64,000 nucleotides of DNA, from the NCBI RefSeq assembly GCF_022387135.1, contig NZ_CP092462.1, positions 868,001-932,000 on the forward strand, written 5' to 3'. Below are positions 11,379-22,820 of the stretch, one piece after another. The position numbers and the translations under genes were made by a program. A model generated the notes under the pieces. It worked only from the letters and a program-made list of their open reading frames with translations. It did no database searches and was not told where the DNA came from. The stretch comes from Comamonas sp. B21-038 (GTDB lineage Bacteria; Pseudomonadota; Gammaproteobacteria; Burkholderiales; Burkholderiaceae_C). The first letter of the stretch is position 1, and each line of letters starts with the position of its first letter.

Positions 11379-11683
11379 CGCTCACTCTGGGTCATTTTCT
11401 GACGTTGGGCGCGATGCTGTTCGCCCTGTCCGTGGTCGGGATCTTCTTGAACCGCCGCAATCTGATTGTGCTGCTGATGGCCATCGAGTTGATGCTGCTG
11501 GCAGTGAACACGAACTTTGTCGCGTTCTCCCATTACCTGGGAGACATGCACGGCCAGATTTTCGTGTTCTTCATCCTGACCGTCGCTGCGGCAGAGTCGG
11601 CCATTGGTCTGGCAATCCTGGTGTTGCTGTTCCGTAACAAGTCCACCATCGATGCGGAAGATCTCAACTCCCTGAAGGGTTGA
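11375..11683 (+). CDS. nuoK: NADH-quinone oxidoreductase subunit K
   Basis: Three-helix membrane subunit (102 residues, MrpC-like) that carries two buried glutamates of the proton path. These are seen in [12 protein letters not shown] and in the third helix [13 protein letters not shown]. The length matches the family exactly. The ATG overlaps the nuoJ stop (ATGA). Confidence 0.97.
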   Translation: MTLTLGHFLTLGAMLFALSVVGIFLNRRNLIVLLMAIELMLLAVNTNFVAFSHYLGDMHGQIFVFFILTVAAAESAIGLAILVLLFRNKSTIDAEDLNSLKG

Positions 11684-11711
11684 GGGACCAATACTTGCAA
11701 GGTTAAGAAGA

Positions 11712-13751
<2,040 letters not shown>

Positions 13752-13763
13752 GGAAGAAGAAAA

Positions 13764-15233
13764 ATGGGATTGTTGAGTCTTGCAATTTGGACGCCCATCG
13801 TCTTTGGTACGGTCCTGCTGGCCTTTGGCAAGCAGGAGCAAGCCAAGATGGTGCGCTGGATCGCACTGGTCGGTGCGCTGATAGGCCTCCTGGTCACCTT
13901 GCCGCTGTACACCGGCTTCCAGCTGGGTACGTCGGCGATGCAGTTCGTCGAGAAGGCGTCCTGGATTCCACGCTTCGGTATCAACTACTACCTGGGTGTC
14001 GATGGCATCTCCTTCTGGTTCGTGCCGCTGACCGCCTTCATCACGGTGATCGTGGTGCTGGCTTCCTGGGAGTCGATCACCGAGCGCGTGAACCAGTACA
14101 TGGGCGCGTTCCTGATCCTGTCGGGTCTGATGATCGGTGTGTTCTCCGCACTGGACGGTCTGCTGTTCTACGTGTTCTTTGAAGCGACCCTGATTCCGAT
14201 GTACCTGATCATCGGTATCTGGGGTGGCCCGAACCGCATCTACGCAGCGTTCAAGTTCTTCCTGTACACGCTGATGGGTTCGCTGCTGACCTTGATCGCG
14301 CTGCTGTACCTGTACAGCAAGTCGGGCAGCTTTGAGATTCTGGCCTGGCACCAGCTGCCGCTGACGATGACCGAGCAGACCTTGATCTTCTTTGCCTTCT
14401 TCGCTGCGTTTGCCGTGAAGGTGCCGATGTTCCCGGTCCACACCTGGCTGCCCGACGTGCACGTCGAAGCGCCTACCGGTGGCTCTGCGGTGCTGGCCGC
14501 GATCATGCTGAAGCTGGGTGCCTATGGTTTCCTGCGTTTCTCGATGCCGATCGCTCCCGATGCGTCGCATGAATGGGCCTGGCTCATCATCGCGCTGTCG
14601 CTGATCGCCGTGATCTATGTGGGTCTGGTGGCGATTGTGCAGAAGGACATGAAGAAGCTGGTGGCTTACTCGTCCGTCGCACACATGGGCTTTGTGACCC
14701 TGGGCTTCTTCATCTTCAATGACATCGGTGTCATGGGTGGCCTGGTACAGATGATTGCCCACGGCTTCGTCTCGGGCGCGATGTTCCTGTGCATCGGCGT
14801 GCTGTATGACCGCGTGCATTCGCGTGACATCGCTGCCTACGGCGGTGTGGTCAACACCATGCCCAAGTTTGCTGCCTTTGCACTGCTGTTTGCGATGGCC
14901 AACTGCGGCCTGCCAGGCACCGCCGGTTTCATCGGCGAGTGGATGGTGATCCTGGGCGCCACCAAGTTCAACTTCTGGATTGGTGTGCTGTCAGCCACCG
15001 CGCTGATTCTGGGTGCGGCCTACACGCTGTGGATGTACAAGCGCGTGTACTTCGGCCCCGTGACCAATGACCATGTGCGTGAGCTCAAGGACATCGGTTG
15101 CCGCGAATTCCTAATCCTGGGCATCTTGGCTGCTGCCGTGCTGATCATGGGTGTCTACCCCGCACCGTTCACCGATGTGATGGGTGCCTCGGTGGCCGAC
15201 CTGCTCAAGCATGTCGCTGCGTCCAAGCTGTGA
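13764..15233 (+). CDS. nuoM: NADH-quinone oxidoreductase subunit M
   Basis: Antiporter-like proton-pumping subunit (489 residues, about 14 membrane segments). Family markers are FFEATLIPMYLIIGIWGG, VKVPMFPVHTWLPDVHVEAP with the channel Lys, and MAHGFVSGAMFLCIG-like IAHGFVSGAMFLCIGVLYD. It lies 12 bases after nuoL with an AGGAAGA ribosome-binding site. Confidence 0.97.
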   Translation: MGLLSLAIWTPIVFGTVLLAFGKQEQAKMVRWIALVGALIGLLVTLPLYTGFQLGTSAMQFVEKASWIPRFGINYYLGVDGISFWFVPLTAFITVIVVLASWESITERVNQYMGAFLILSGLMIGVFSALDGLLFYVFFEATLIPMYLIIGIWGGPNRIYAAFKFFLYTLMGSLLTLIALLYLYSKSGSFEILAWHQLPLTMTEQTLIFFAFFAAFAVKVPMFPVHTWLPDVHVEAPTGGSAVLAAIMLKLGAYGFLRFSMPIAPDASHEWAWLIIALSLIAVIYVGLVAIVQKDMKKLVAYSSVAHMGFVTLGFFIFNDIGVMGGLVQMIAHGFVSGAMFLCIGVLYDRVHSRDIAAYGGVVNTMPKFAAFALLFAMANCGLPGTAGFIGEWMVILGATKFNFWIGVLSATALILGAAYTLWMYKRVYFGPVTNDHVRELKDIGCREFLILGILAAAVLIMGVYPAPFTDVMGASVADLLKHVAASKL

Positions 15234-15260
15234 TGGTCGGACAGAATTGAGAGACTTGAG

Positions 15261-16754
15261 ATGATTGATAACATCAGCTGGCTGGCTATCTATCCTGAAA
15301 TCGTGCTGTTGGTGATGGCTTGCGTCATCACCCTCGTGGACCTGGGCGTCAAGAGCGCAGGGCGCACGCTCACCTACATTCTGTCGCTGCTGACCCTGGT
15401 GGTCGTGGCGGTGATCACCGGTATCTACGCCAGCAATGGCAATACCTTCTACGCCTTCGGCAACATGGTCGTCTCCGACGCCATGGGCAACTGGCTCAAG
15501 TGCGCGGCGGCCATCGCCATGGCCGTCACCCTGGTGTATGGCCGTGGCTACTCGCGTGACCGTGGCATGCTCAAGGGCGGCGAGTACTTCATCCTGTCGC
15601 TGCTGGCCCTGCTGGGCATGAACGTGATGATCGCGGGCAACAACTTCCTGATCATCTACCTGGGCCTGGAGCTGCTGACCCTGTCGAGCTACGCGCTGGT
15701 CTGCCTGCGCCGTGACAACACTGCTGCGGTGGAAGCGGGCATGAAGTACTTCGTGCTGGGCGCGATGGCGTCGGGTTTCCTGCTGTACGGCCTGTCGATG
15801 ATCTACGGTGCCACTGGCTCGCTGGACATCGGTGAAGTGTTCAAGGCGGTCAACTCCGGCCTGATCCGCCATCAGGTGCTGGTGTTCGGTCTGGTGTTTG
15901 TGGTGGCGGGCCTCGCGTTCAAGCTGGGTGTGGTGCCTTTCCACATGTGGGTGCCTGACGTCTACCAAGGCGCACCAACCGCCATCACGATGATCGTCGG
16001 CGGCGCGCCCAAGCTGGCAGCTTTCGCGATCGTGATCCGCCTGCTGGTCGACGGCCTGCTGCCGCTGGCCATCGACTGGCAACAGATGCTGGCCGTGCTG
16101 GCCATCCTGTCGCTGCTGATCGGTAACCTGGCCGCTATTGCACAGACCAATATCAAGCGCATGCTGGCCTACTCCACCATCTCGCAAATGGGCTTTGTGC
16201 TGCTGGGTCTGATGTCTGGCGTGGTCAATGGCAATGTGGAAGCCGCAACGGCTGGCAACGCCTACAGCGCATCGATGTTCTACGTGGTGAGCTATGTGCT
16301 GACCACGTTGGCCACCTTCGGTGTGGTGCTGCTGCTGGCCCGCGAAGGCTTCGAGAGCGAAGAGATCGCTGACTTCGCCGGTCTGAACCAGCGCAGCCCG
16401 CTGTACGCCGGCGTGATGGCGATCTGCCTGTTCTCGATGGCTGGTATTCCTCCGCTGGTGGGCTTCTACTCGAAGCTGGCCGTGCTGCAAGCGCTGGTGG
16501 CATCGGGCAGTGGCCTGTACATTGCGCTGGCCGTGTTCGCAGTGGTCATGTCGCTGATCGGCGCCTTCTACTACCTGCGCGTGGTCAAGGTCATGTACTT
16601 TGACAAGCCCATCACTGCCGCCAAGGTGCATGCACCGCTGGACGTGCGTGCCGTTCTGGTCGTCAATGGCGCGCTGGTGCTGATCCTGGGTATCATGCCC
16701 GGCGGTCTGATGAAGCTGTGCTCTGACGCCGTGCTGCGCGCGCTCGCCAGCTAA
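15261..16754 (+). CDS. nuoN: NADH-quinone oxidoreductase subunit N
   Basis: Third antiporter-like proton-pumping subunit, last of the fourteen complex I genes; 497 residues. Markers are [39 protein letters not shown] and [18 protein letters not shown]. The genes for DUF2818 and DUF1178 follow closely on the same strand, so the transcript probably continues. Confidence 0.97.
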   Translation: MIDNISWLAIYPEIVLLVMACVITLVDLGVKSAGRTLTYILSLLTLVVVAVITGIYASNGNTFYAFGNMVVSDAMGNWLKCAAAIAMAVTLVYGRGYSRDRGMLKGGEYFILSLLALLGMNVMIAGNNFLIIYLGLELLTLSSYALVCLRRDNTAAVEAGMKYFVLGAMASGFLLYGLSMIYGATGSLDIGEVFKAVNSGLIRHQVLVFGLVFVVAGLAFKLGVVPFHMWVPDVYQGAPTAITMIVGGAPKLAAFAIVIRLLVDGLLPLAIDWQQMLAVLAILSLLIGNLAAIAQTNIKRMLAYSTISQMGFVLLGLMSGVVNGNVEAATAGNAYSASMFYVVSYVLTTLATFGVVLLLAREGFESEEIADFAGLNQRSPLYAGVMAICLFSMAGIPPLVGFYSKLAVLQALVASGSGLYIALAVFAVVMSLIGAFYYLRVVKVMYFDKPITAAKVHAPLDVRAVLVVNGALVLILGIMPGGLMKLCSDAVLRALAS

Positions 16755-16785
16755 ATCGTCGGCCCTCCAACTCTGCAAAGCCCGC

Positions 16786-17112
16786 ATGTCTATCACCGCA
16801 TCCATCTGGCTGGTGATCGTGGCGGGCTTTGTCGCGGCCAATCTGCCGTTTCTGAACCAACGCATTCTGGCCGCTGGGCCGGTCTGCCAGGACGGCGGCA
16901 GCGTTGGCAAGGCGCTGTGGATACGTCTGGTCGAGTTGGTGGTGCTGTATTTCCTGGTCGGCGCTGTTGCCATGCTGCTCGAAGGCCGTGCCGGCCAGCG
17001 CAGCAGCCAGGGTTGGGAGTTCTATGCCGTCACCGGCACCTTGTTCCTGACCTTTGCCTTCCCCGGTTTTGCCTACCAGTACCTGCTGCGCAAGGTGAGC
17101 CGAGCGGGGTGA
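16786..17112 (+). CDS. DUF2818 family small membrane protein
   Basis: A 108-residue protein with three predicted membrane segments (about residues 5-22, 46-66 and 82-101) and the conserved start TASIWLVIVAGFVAANLPFL. The family is, as far as I know, found mainly in beta-proteobacteria directly after nuoN, which suggests a role tied to complex I or simple operon hitch-hiking. No function is established. It is 31 bases after nuoN and 4 bases before the next gene. Confidence 0.85.
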   Translation: MSITASIWLVIVAGFVAANLPFLNQRILAAGPVCQDGGSVGKALWIRLVELVVLYFLVGAVAMLLEGRAGQRSSQGWEFYAVTGTLFLTFAFPGFAYQYLLRKVSRAG

Positions 17113-17116
17113 GCCT

Positions 17117-17635
17117 GTGAAGGTTTTCAACCTGCGCTGCCCGTTGGGCCATGTCTTTGAAGGCTGGTTTGCCTCCGATGCCGCATTGGAGCAGCAGCAG
17201 AGCCAAGGCTGGCTCAGCTGCCCAATGTGCAATTCGCGCGAGATCGTCAAAGGTCTGAGCGCCCCGCATCTGGCACGCAAATCTAATTCCATCTCTGCAG
17301 CGGCGCCCGCCACGCCGGCCTCATCGGCCGCAGCCGCCGCACATCCCGGCAGCACGCCGGCCGCGTCCTCGCCATCCCAGCCTTCTCATAACCCGCTCAG
17401 CGATGCCCAGCGCCTGCAACAGGCCTGGCTGGAACTGTCGCGCCAGGTCATTGCCAACACCGACGATGTAGGCAGTGACTTTGCCGACCTGGCCCGGCAG
17501 ATGCACGAGGGTGAGGTCGATGTCCGGCCCATCCGGGGCACCGCCACCCCGCAAGAGCAGCGCGCGCTGGCCGATGACGGCATCGATGTACTGCCACTGC
17601 TGCTGCCCGAAGCCAGCAAGCACCGCCTGCAATAG
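17117..17635 (+). CDS. DUF1178 family protein, zinc-ribbon-like N-terminus
   Basis: A 172-residue cytosolic protein of unknown function. The N-terminus has CPLGHVFEGWF and CPMCNS, a Cys/His arrangement that looks like a small zinc ribbon, followed by a low-complexity Ala/Ser/Pro linker (about residues 56-95) and the conserved C-terminal part with GTATPQEQRALADDGIDVLP. The start is GTG at 17117. It is the last gene of the nuo-linked series. Confidence 0.85.
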   Translation: MKVFNLRCPLGHVFEGWFASDAALEQQQSQGWLSCPMCNSREIVKGLSAPHLARKSNSISAAAPATPASSAAAAAHPGSTPAASSPSQPSHNPLSDAQRLQQAWLELSRQVIANTDDVGSDFADLARQMHEGEVDVRPIRGTATPQEQRALADDGIDVLPLLLPEASKHRLQ

Positions 17636-17965
17636 GGCGCTTCTGTCGCCTTGGCAGCAGCCCGGGTGGGCTTGCATGCTGCCGCACTGAGGATGCACAG
17701 CCCCTATCGATGGCTGAGGGCAGGGCGTCTGCATTGTCGTCCGTCTTTGATTCTGATGACAAAAAGACGGCCGCTTGTCCCTCAGGCGACTATCAAAAAG
17801 TGAGCGCATAAAGCCCACGGGTTAACGCGTACGCAGCCTCACCTACAGGCTTTCCCCAGTGTTGCATCGCAGTATTCTTTCCTAGTATTGGCAGCATCGA
17901 AGCGGCGTGCATTTCCAACCCGGAATAGGCGCCGCGCTTTTTTCCAGCGAAGCGGTGCGGTGCCC
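17636..17965. other. Intergenic region between nuo-linked genes and ABC operon
   Basis: I see no convincing gene here. An inverted repeat CCGTCTTT (17741-17748) / AAAGACGG (17763-17770) could fold into a hairpin but lacks a T tract on the plus strand. A weak promoter-like pair TTGCAT ... GTATTG with 17-base spacing lies near 17861-17889 ahead of the ABC operon. Confidence 0.4.
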
Positions 17966-18736
17966 ATGAGTGATGTCATTCTTCAAACCCGAGATCTCAC
18001 CAAGGAGTTTCGGGGATTCACAGCAGTCAGCAATGTCAATCTGTCGGTGCAGCGGGGCTCGATCCATGCGCTGATCGGCCCCAATGGTGCCGGCAAGACG
18101 ACATGCTTCAACCTGCTGACCAAGTTCCTGACGCCCACCAAGGGCATCATCCATTTCAACGGCACCGACATCACCAGCGAGGAGCCGGCGCAGATTGCCC
18201 GCCGTGGGGTGATCCGCTCGTTCCAGATCTCGGCGGTGTTCCCGCACCTGAGCCTGATGGAGAACGTGCGCATCGCCTTGCAGCGCAAGCTGGGCACGTC
18301 CTTCCACTTCTGGAGCAGCGAGCGCACGCTGGACAAGCTCAACGGCCGCGCGGTGGCCTTGCTCGAAGAAGTGGGCCTGGCCCATCTGGCCGACGAGATC
18401 ACCCTGAACCTGCCCTACGGCCAAAAGCGTGCGCTGGAGATCGCGACCACGCTGGCGATGGAGCCCGAGCTGATGCTGCTTGACGAGCCCACCCAGGGCA
18501 TGGGCCATGAGGACGTCGAGCGCGTCACCCAGCTGATCAAGAAGGTGTCGGCCGGCCGCACCATCTTGATGGTCGAACACAACATGAAGGTCATCTCGAC
18601 GATTGCGGACCGCATCACGGTGCTGCAGCGCGGAGCCATCCTGGCCGAGGGCGACTACCAGACGGTGTCGCAGAACCCCCAGGTGATGGAAGCGTATATG
18701 GGAACCACCGACGGCCAGCTGCAGGGAGCGCACTGA
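17966..18736 (+). CDS. Branched-chain-amino-acid-type ABC transporter ATPase (LivG-like)
   Basis: ATP-hydrolysing subunit of a HAAT-family importer, 256 residues from the ATG at 17966 (MSDVILQTRDL). Walker A is GPNGAGKTT, the signature is LPYGQKRALEIA, Walker B is LMLLDEPTQGM, and the switch His is in MVEHNMK. The frame is open further upstream but the first 26 residues are basic and unlike the family. It is first in a five-gene set: two ATPases, a binding protein and two permeases. The substrate cannot be told from sequence. Confidence 0.93.
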   Translation: MSDVILQTRDLTKEFRGFTAVSNVNLSVQRGSIHALIGPNGAGKTTCFNLLTKFLTPTKGIIHFNGTDITSEEPAQIARRGVIRSFQISAVFPHLSLMENVRIALQRKLGTSFHFWSSERTLDKLNGRAVALLEEVGLAHLADEITLNLPYGQKRALEIATTLAMEPELMLLDEPTQGMGHEDVERVTQLIKKVSAGRTILMVEHNMKVISTIADRITVLQRGAILAEGDYQTVSQNPQVMEAYMGTTDGQLQGAH

Positions 18737-18737
18737 C

Positions 18738-19460
18738 ATGAACGAGAACAATGGAGTGCCAGCACTGGAGATCAGCGATCTGCACGCCTGGTATGGCGAA
18801 TCGCATGTGCTGCATGGCGTGAACATGCGTGTGATGCCGGGCGAGGTGGTGACCCTGCTGGGCCGCAATGGCGCAGGCCGCACCTCGACGATGCGTGCCG
18901 TCATGGGCCTGACGGGGTCGCGCAAGGGCTCGATCAAGATCAACGGCGTCGAGACCATCCAGATGCCTACGCACAAGATTGCGCATCTGGGCCTGGGTTA
19001 CTGCCCGGAAGAGCGCGGCATCTTTGCCAGCCTCTCCTGCGAAGAAAACCTGATGCTGCCGCCGGACCTGAAAACCGGCTCGGCCGGCATGTCGGTCGAA
19101 GAGATCTACGAGATGTTCCCCAACCTGGCCGAGCGCCGCCACAGCCAGGGCACGCGCCTGTCGGGCGGCGAGCAGCAGATGCTGGCGGTGGCCCGCATCC
19201 TGCGCACCGGCGCCAAGCTGCTGCTGCTCGATGAAATCTCCGAGGGCCTGGCACCGGTCATCGTGCAGGCGCTGGCCCGCATGATCGTAAGCCTGCGTAC
19301 CAAGGGCTACACCGTGGTGATGGTCGAACAGAACTTCCGCTTTGCTGCGCCGCTGGCCGATCGCCTCTATGTGATGGAACACGGCCAGATCGTCGAACAG
19401 TTCAGTGCCGACGAGCTCGAAGGCAAGATGCCTTTGCTCAACACCTTGCTGGGGGTCTAG
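18738..19460 (+). CDS. Branched-chain-amino-acid-type ABC transporter ATPase (LivF-like), Walker A Lys to Arg
   Basis: Second ATPase of the importer, 240 residues, starting one base after the LivG-like stop. The LSGGEQQMLAVARIL signature, Walker B LLLLDEISEGLAP and switch His region are normal for LivF. The P-loop reads GRNGAGRTS: the Lys that normally grips the ATP phosphates is Arg (codon cgc at about 18877). I believe this variant recurs in some beta-proteobacterial LivF proteins, so the gene is probably functional, but it could make the two ATP sites unequal. Confidence 0.92.
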   Translation: MNENNGVPALEISDLHAWYGESHVLHGVNMRVMPGEVVTLLGRNGAGRTSTMRAVMGLTGSRKGSIKINGVETIQMPTHKIAHLGLGYCPEERGIFASLSCEENLMLPPDLKTGSAGMSVEEIYEMFPNLAERRHSQGTRLSGGEQQMLAVARILRTGAKLLLLDEISEGLAPVIVQALARMIVSLRTKGYTVVMVEQNFRFAAPLADRLYVMEHGQIVEQFSADELEGKMPLLNTLLGV

Positions 19461-19536
19461 CCTCCCACTTTTTGCAACGCTGGCACAGCGCAGACTGCCG
19501 CCATGAATTGAGAACAGATATTTTTTAGGAGACAAG

Positions 19537-20733
19537 ATGAAAGCAAAGCTCAAAGCCATTGCCCAAGTGGCATGTTTGGTCGCCCTGTCCGCAGGCGCTG
19601 CCCAGGCACAGGAGAAGGTGAAAATCGGCTTCATCACGGACATGTCCAGCCTCTACGCCGACGTGGAAGGCAAGAACGGCGCTGTCGCCATCCAGATGGC
19701 CATCGACGACTTCGGTGGCAAGGTGCTGGGTCAGCCTATCGAGATGGTCTCGGCCGACCACCAGAACAAGGCCGACATTGCCGCCTCCAAGGCGCGTGAG
19801 TGGATCGACACCGCCGGCGTGACGATGCTGTTTGGCGGCACCAACTCCGGCACGGCGCTGGCCGCTGCGAAGGTGGCCCAGGAGAAAAAGCGCGTCTACT
19901 TCAACAGCGGCGCAGGCTCGTCGGCGCTGACCAATGAGCAATGCAGCCCCTACACCGTGCACTACGCCTATGACACCGTGGCCCTGGCCAAGGGCACCGG
20001 CGGCGCCGTGGTGGACCGTGGTGGCAAGTCCTGGTTCTTCCTGACGGCCGACTACGCATTCGGTCACTCGCTGGAGGCAGATACCACTGCCGTCATCAAG
20101 GCCAAGGGCGGACAGGTCGTCGGCTCGGTGCGCCATCCGCTCAACGCTTCCGACTTCTCGTCCTTCCTGCTGCAGGCGCAAAGCTCCAAGGCCCAGATCC
20201 TGGGTCTGGCCAATGCCGGCGGCGACACCATCAATGCCATCAAGGCTGCACGTGAATTCGGCATCAACAAGAGCATGAAGACCGCTGGCTTGCTGGTCTT
20301 CCTGTCCGACATCCACAGCATGGGCCTGAAGAACACCGAAGGCCTGCTGCACACCACCAGCTGGTACTGGGACCTGAACGACGAGACACGCAAGTTCGCC
20401 GACAAGTTCTTTGCCAAGACCAAGCGCATGCCGACCGATCTGCATGCGGCGGACTACTCGGCCACGATGAACTACCTGAAGGCCGTTGAAGCCGTCAAGA
20501 CCACCGATGCCGACAAGGTCATGGCGTACCTCAAGAGCACGCCACTGAACGATTTCTACGGCAAGGGTGTCATCCGTCCCGATGGCCGCTACGCGCACGA
20601 CATGTACCTGGTCGAAGCCAAGTCGCCCGCCGAATCCAAGAAGCCCTGGGATTACCTGAAGGTCCTGTCCACCTTGCCTGCAGACCAGGTCTGGACGACC
20701 AAGGCCGAATCCAAGTGCGCGCTCTGGAAGTAA
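19537..20733 (+). CDS. ABC transporter substrate-binding protein (Leu/Ile/Val-binding type), paralog 1
   Basis: Periplasmic type I solute receptor of 398 residues. The signal peptide is about residues 1-24, ending in AGAAQA before QEKVKIGF. The mature part has the family pattern FITDMSSLYADVEGKNG, ADHQNKADIAASKAREW and TADYAFGHSLEADTT. It lies between the two ATPase genes and the two permease genes, so it is the cognate receptor. Two close relatives are encoded at 22821-24059 and 28229-29449 on the opposite strand. A good ribosome-binding site (TTAGGAGAC) precedes the ATG. Confidence 0.94.
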   Translation: MKAKLKAIAQVACLVALSAGAAQAQEKVKIGFITDMSSLYADVEGKNGAVAIQMAIDDFGGKVLGQPIEMVSADHQNKADIAASKAREWIDTAGVTMLFGGTNSGTALAAAKVAQEKKRVYFNSGAGSSALTNEQCSPYTVHYAYDTVALAKGTGGAVVDRGGKSWFFLTADYAFGHSLEADTTAVIKAKGGQVVGSVRHPLNASDFSSFLLQAQSSKAQILGLANAGGDTINAIKAAREFGINKSMKTAGLLVFLSDIHSMGLKNTEGLLHTTSWYWDLNDETRKFADKFFAKTKRMPTDLHAADYSATMNYLKAVEAVKTTDADKVMAYLKSTPLNDFYGKGVIRPDGRYAHDMYLVEAKSPAESKKPWDYLKVLSTLPADQVWTTKAESKCALWK

Positions 20734-20866
20734 GCACCGCTCACACGTAACCTGCGTCCTTGCCTCCTGCTGCGGCACCCGTCCATCGCTGATGGGCCGG
20801 GTTCCAAAAGCAGCATTGGCACGGCGCCAGGCGTGTTGTGTTCATTCACCGACTCGTGAGCCTTTC

Positions 20867-21751
20867 ATGGAAATCTTTGGTATCTCATTACCGGCCTTGA
20901 TGAGCCAGCTGCTGCTGGGTCTGGTCAATGGCTCGTTCTATGCCATTCTCAGTCTGGGATTGGCCGTGATCTTCGGCCTGCTCAACGTGATCAATTTCGC
21001 CCACGGCGCTTTGTTCATGCTGGGGGCCATGTTCACCTGGATGGCGGCCTCCTACTTCCAGATCAACTACTGGGTGATGCTGCTGCTGTCACCGATTCTG
21101 GTGGGCATCATCGGGGTGCTGATAGAGCGCTTCCTGCTGCGCCATATCTACAAGCTCGACCACCTCTACGGCCTGCTGCTGACCCTGGGCCTGTCGTTGC
21201 TGATCGAAGGTGTGTTCCGCTCGATCTATGGTGTCTCCGGCCTGGGTTACGACACGCCAGAGCTGCTCGAAGGCGCCACCAATGTCGGCGTGATGCTGCT
21301 GCCCAACTACCGCATGTGGGTCGTCGCAGCCTCCCTGGTCGTCTGCTTTGCCACCTGGTTCGTGATCGAGAAAACCCGCCTGGGTGCCTACCTGCGCGCC
21401 GGCACCGAGAACCCCCGTCTGGTCGAGGCCTTCGGTGTCAACGTGCCGCTGATGATCATGCTGACCTATGCCTTTGGCGTGGGCCTGGCCGCCTTTGCCG
21501 GCGTGCTGGCCGCTCCGGTCTACCAGGTCACGCCGCTGATGGGACAGAACCTGATCATCACTGTGTTCGCCGTGGTCGTGATCGGCGGCATGGGCTCCAT
21601 CATGGGCGCCATCATCACCGGTCTGGCACTGGGCGTGATCGAAGGGCTGACCAAGGTCTTCTACCCAGAGGCCTCGGCCACCGTCGTGTTTGTGATCATG
21701 GTCATCGTGCTGCTGGTACGCCCGGCTGGCCTGTTTGGCAAAGCGAAGTGA
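20867..21751 (+). CDS. ABC transporter permease (LivH-like)
   Basis: Membrane channel subunit, 294 residues from the ATG at 20867 (MEIFGISLPAL). The LivH pattern LLGLVNGSFYAILSLGLAVIFGLLNVINFAHG is at the N-terminus (given here in two parts: LLGLVNGSFYAILSLGLAV and IFGLLNVINFAHG), and VVIGGMGSIMGAIITGLALG is the EAA-like loop near the C-terminus. It pairs with the LivM-like gene nine bases downstream. Confidence 0.93.
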   Translation: MEIFGISLPALMSQLLLGLVNGSFYAILSLGLAVIFGLLNVINFAHGALFMLGAMFTWMAASYFQINYWVMLLLSPILVGIIGVLIERFLLRHIYKLDHLYGLLLTLGLSLLIEGVFRSIYGVSGLGYDTPELLEGATNVGVMLLPNYRMWVVAASLVVCFATWFVIEKTRLGAYLRAGTENPRLVEAFGVNVPLMIMLTYAFGVGLAAFAGVLAAPVYQVTPLMGQNLIITVFAVVVIGGMGSIMGAIITGLALGVIEGLTKVFYPEASATVVFVIMVIVLLVRPAGLFGKAK

Positions 21752-21760
21752 GGTGAGGGG

Positions 21761-22744
21761 ATGAATTCCAAGAAGTTTGCCAAACTGGGATACGGCTTGC
21801 TGCTGCTCGGCCTGATTGCGGCGCCGTTCATGGGGGCCTACCCGGTGTTCGTGATGAAGCTGATGTGCTTTGCACTGTTTGCCTGCGCCTTCAATCTGCT
21901 GCTGGGCTACACCGGTCTGCTGTCCTTTGGCCATGCCGCCTTCTTTGGTGGCGCGGCCTATGTCACCGGCCATGCGATCAAGGTCTGGCACCTGACGCCG
22001 GAGCTGGGCATTTTGTTCGGTGTGGTGTTCGGCGCATTGCTGGGCGTGGTGTTCGGCTGGCTGGCCATTCGCCGCCAGGGGATTTATTTCTCGATGATCA
22101 CGTTGGCGCTCGCGCAGATGCTGTTCTTCGCCTGCCTGCAAATGCCCTTTACCGGGGGTGAGGACGGCCTGCAGGCGGTACCGCGCGGCAAGCTGTTTGG
22201 CCTGCTGAGCCTGGAGAGCGACTGGACGATGTACTACGTGGCGCTGGTCATCGTGGTGCTGGCCTTCCTGCTGATCATGCGCACGGTGCATTCGCCTTTC
22301 GGCCAGGTGCTCAAGGCCCTGAAAGAAAACGAGCCACGTGCCATCTCGCTGGGCTACGACGTCAACCGCTTCAAGCTGCTGGCCTTTGTCATCTCGGCCG
22401 CGCTGGCTGGCCTGGCGGGCTCGCTCAAGACGGTGGTGCTGGGCTTCGCCACGTTGACGGACGTGCACTGGACGGCATCCGGCCAGGTCATCCTGATGAC
22501 CTTGGTGGGCGGCCTGGGCCTGCTGTCCGGCCCGATCGTCGGCTCGGCGGTGATCGTCGCGCTGGAGAACAAGATCGGCGATATCGGCACCTCGCTGTCG
22601 CGCTTGACGGGCGTCGAATGGTTCAACACCTTGGGTGAGTCGGTGACGATCGTGACCGGGCTGATTTTTGTGATCTGTGTGCTGGCATTCCGCCGCGGCA
22701 TCATGGGCGAGTTGATCGCCTTCATGGACCGCAAGAAGAAATAG
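21761..22744 (+). CDS. ABC transporter permease (LivM-like)
   Basis: Second membrane channel subunit, 327 residues. The LivM pattern LLLGYTGLLSFGHAAFFGG is near residues 44-62, and LVGGLGLLSGPIVGSAVIV is the C-terminal coupling loop. A basic tail (FMDRKKK) ends the protein. It is the last gene of the importer operon and is followed by a strong bidirectional terminator. Confidence 0.93.
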   Translation: MNSKKFAKLGYGLLLLGLIAAPFMGAYPVFVMKLMCFALFACAFNLLLGYTGLLSFGHAAFFGGAAYVTGHAIKVWHLTPELGILFGVVFGALLGVVFGWLAIRRQGIYFSMITLALAQMLFFACLQMPFTGGEDGLQAVPRGKLFGLLSLESDWTMYYVALVIVVLAFLLIMRTVHSPFGQVLKALKENEPRAISLGYDVNRFKLLAFVISAALAGLAGSLKTVVLGFATLTDVHWTASGQVILMTLVGGLGLLSGPIVGSAVIVALENKIGDIGTSLSRLTGVEWFNTLGESVTIVTGLIFVICVLAFRRGIMGELIAFMDRKKK

Positions 22745-22770
22745 CGGAGGGTCGCAGACCCGCCCAAGTC

Positions 22771-22802
22771 AAAGGCCTGCATTGCGCAGGCCTTTGTTTT
22801 TT
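22771..22802. terminator. Bidirectional intrinsic terminator
   Basis: A perfect ten-base stem AAAGGCCTGC / GCAGGCCTTT with loop ATTGC is followed by GTTTTTT. It lies between the LivM-like gene and the convergent receptor gene, and the A run on the 5' side would provide a U tract for minus-strand transcripts. Confidence 0.88.
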
Positions 22803-22820
22803 GGGCAGCAGCGGGAAGAT

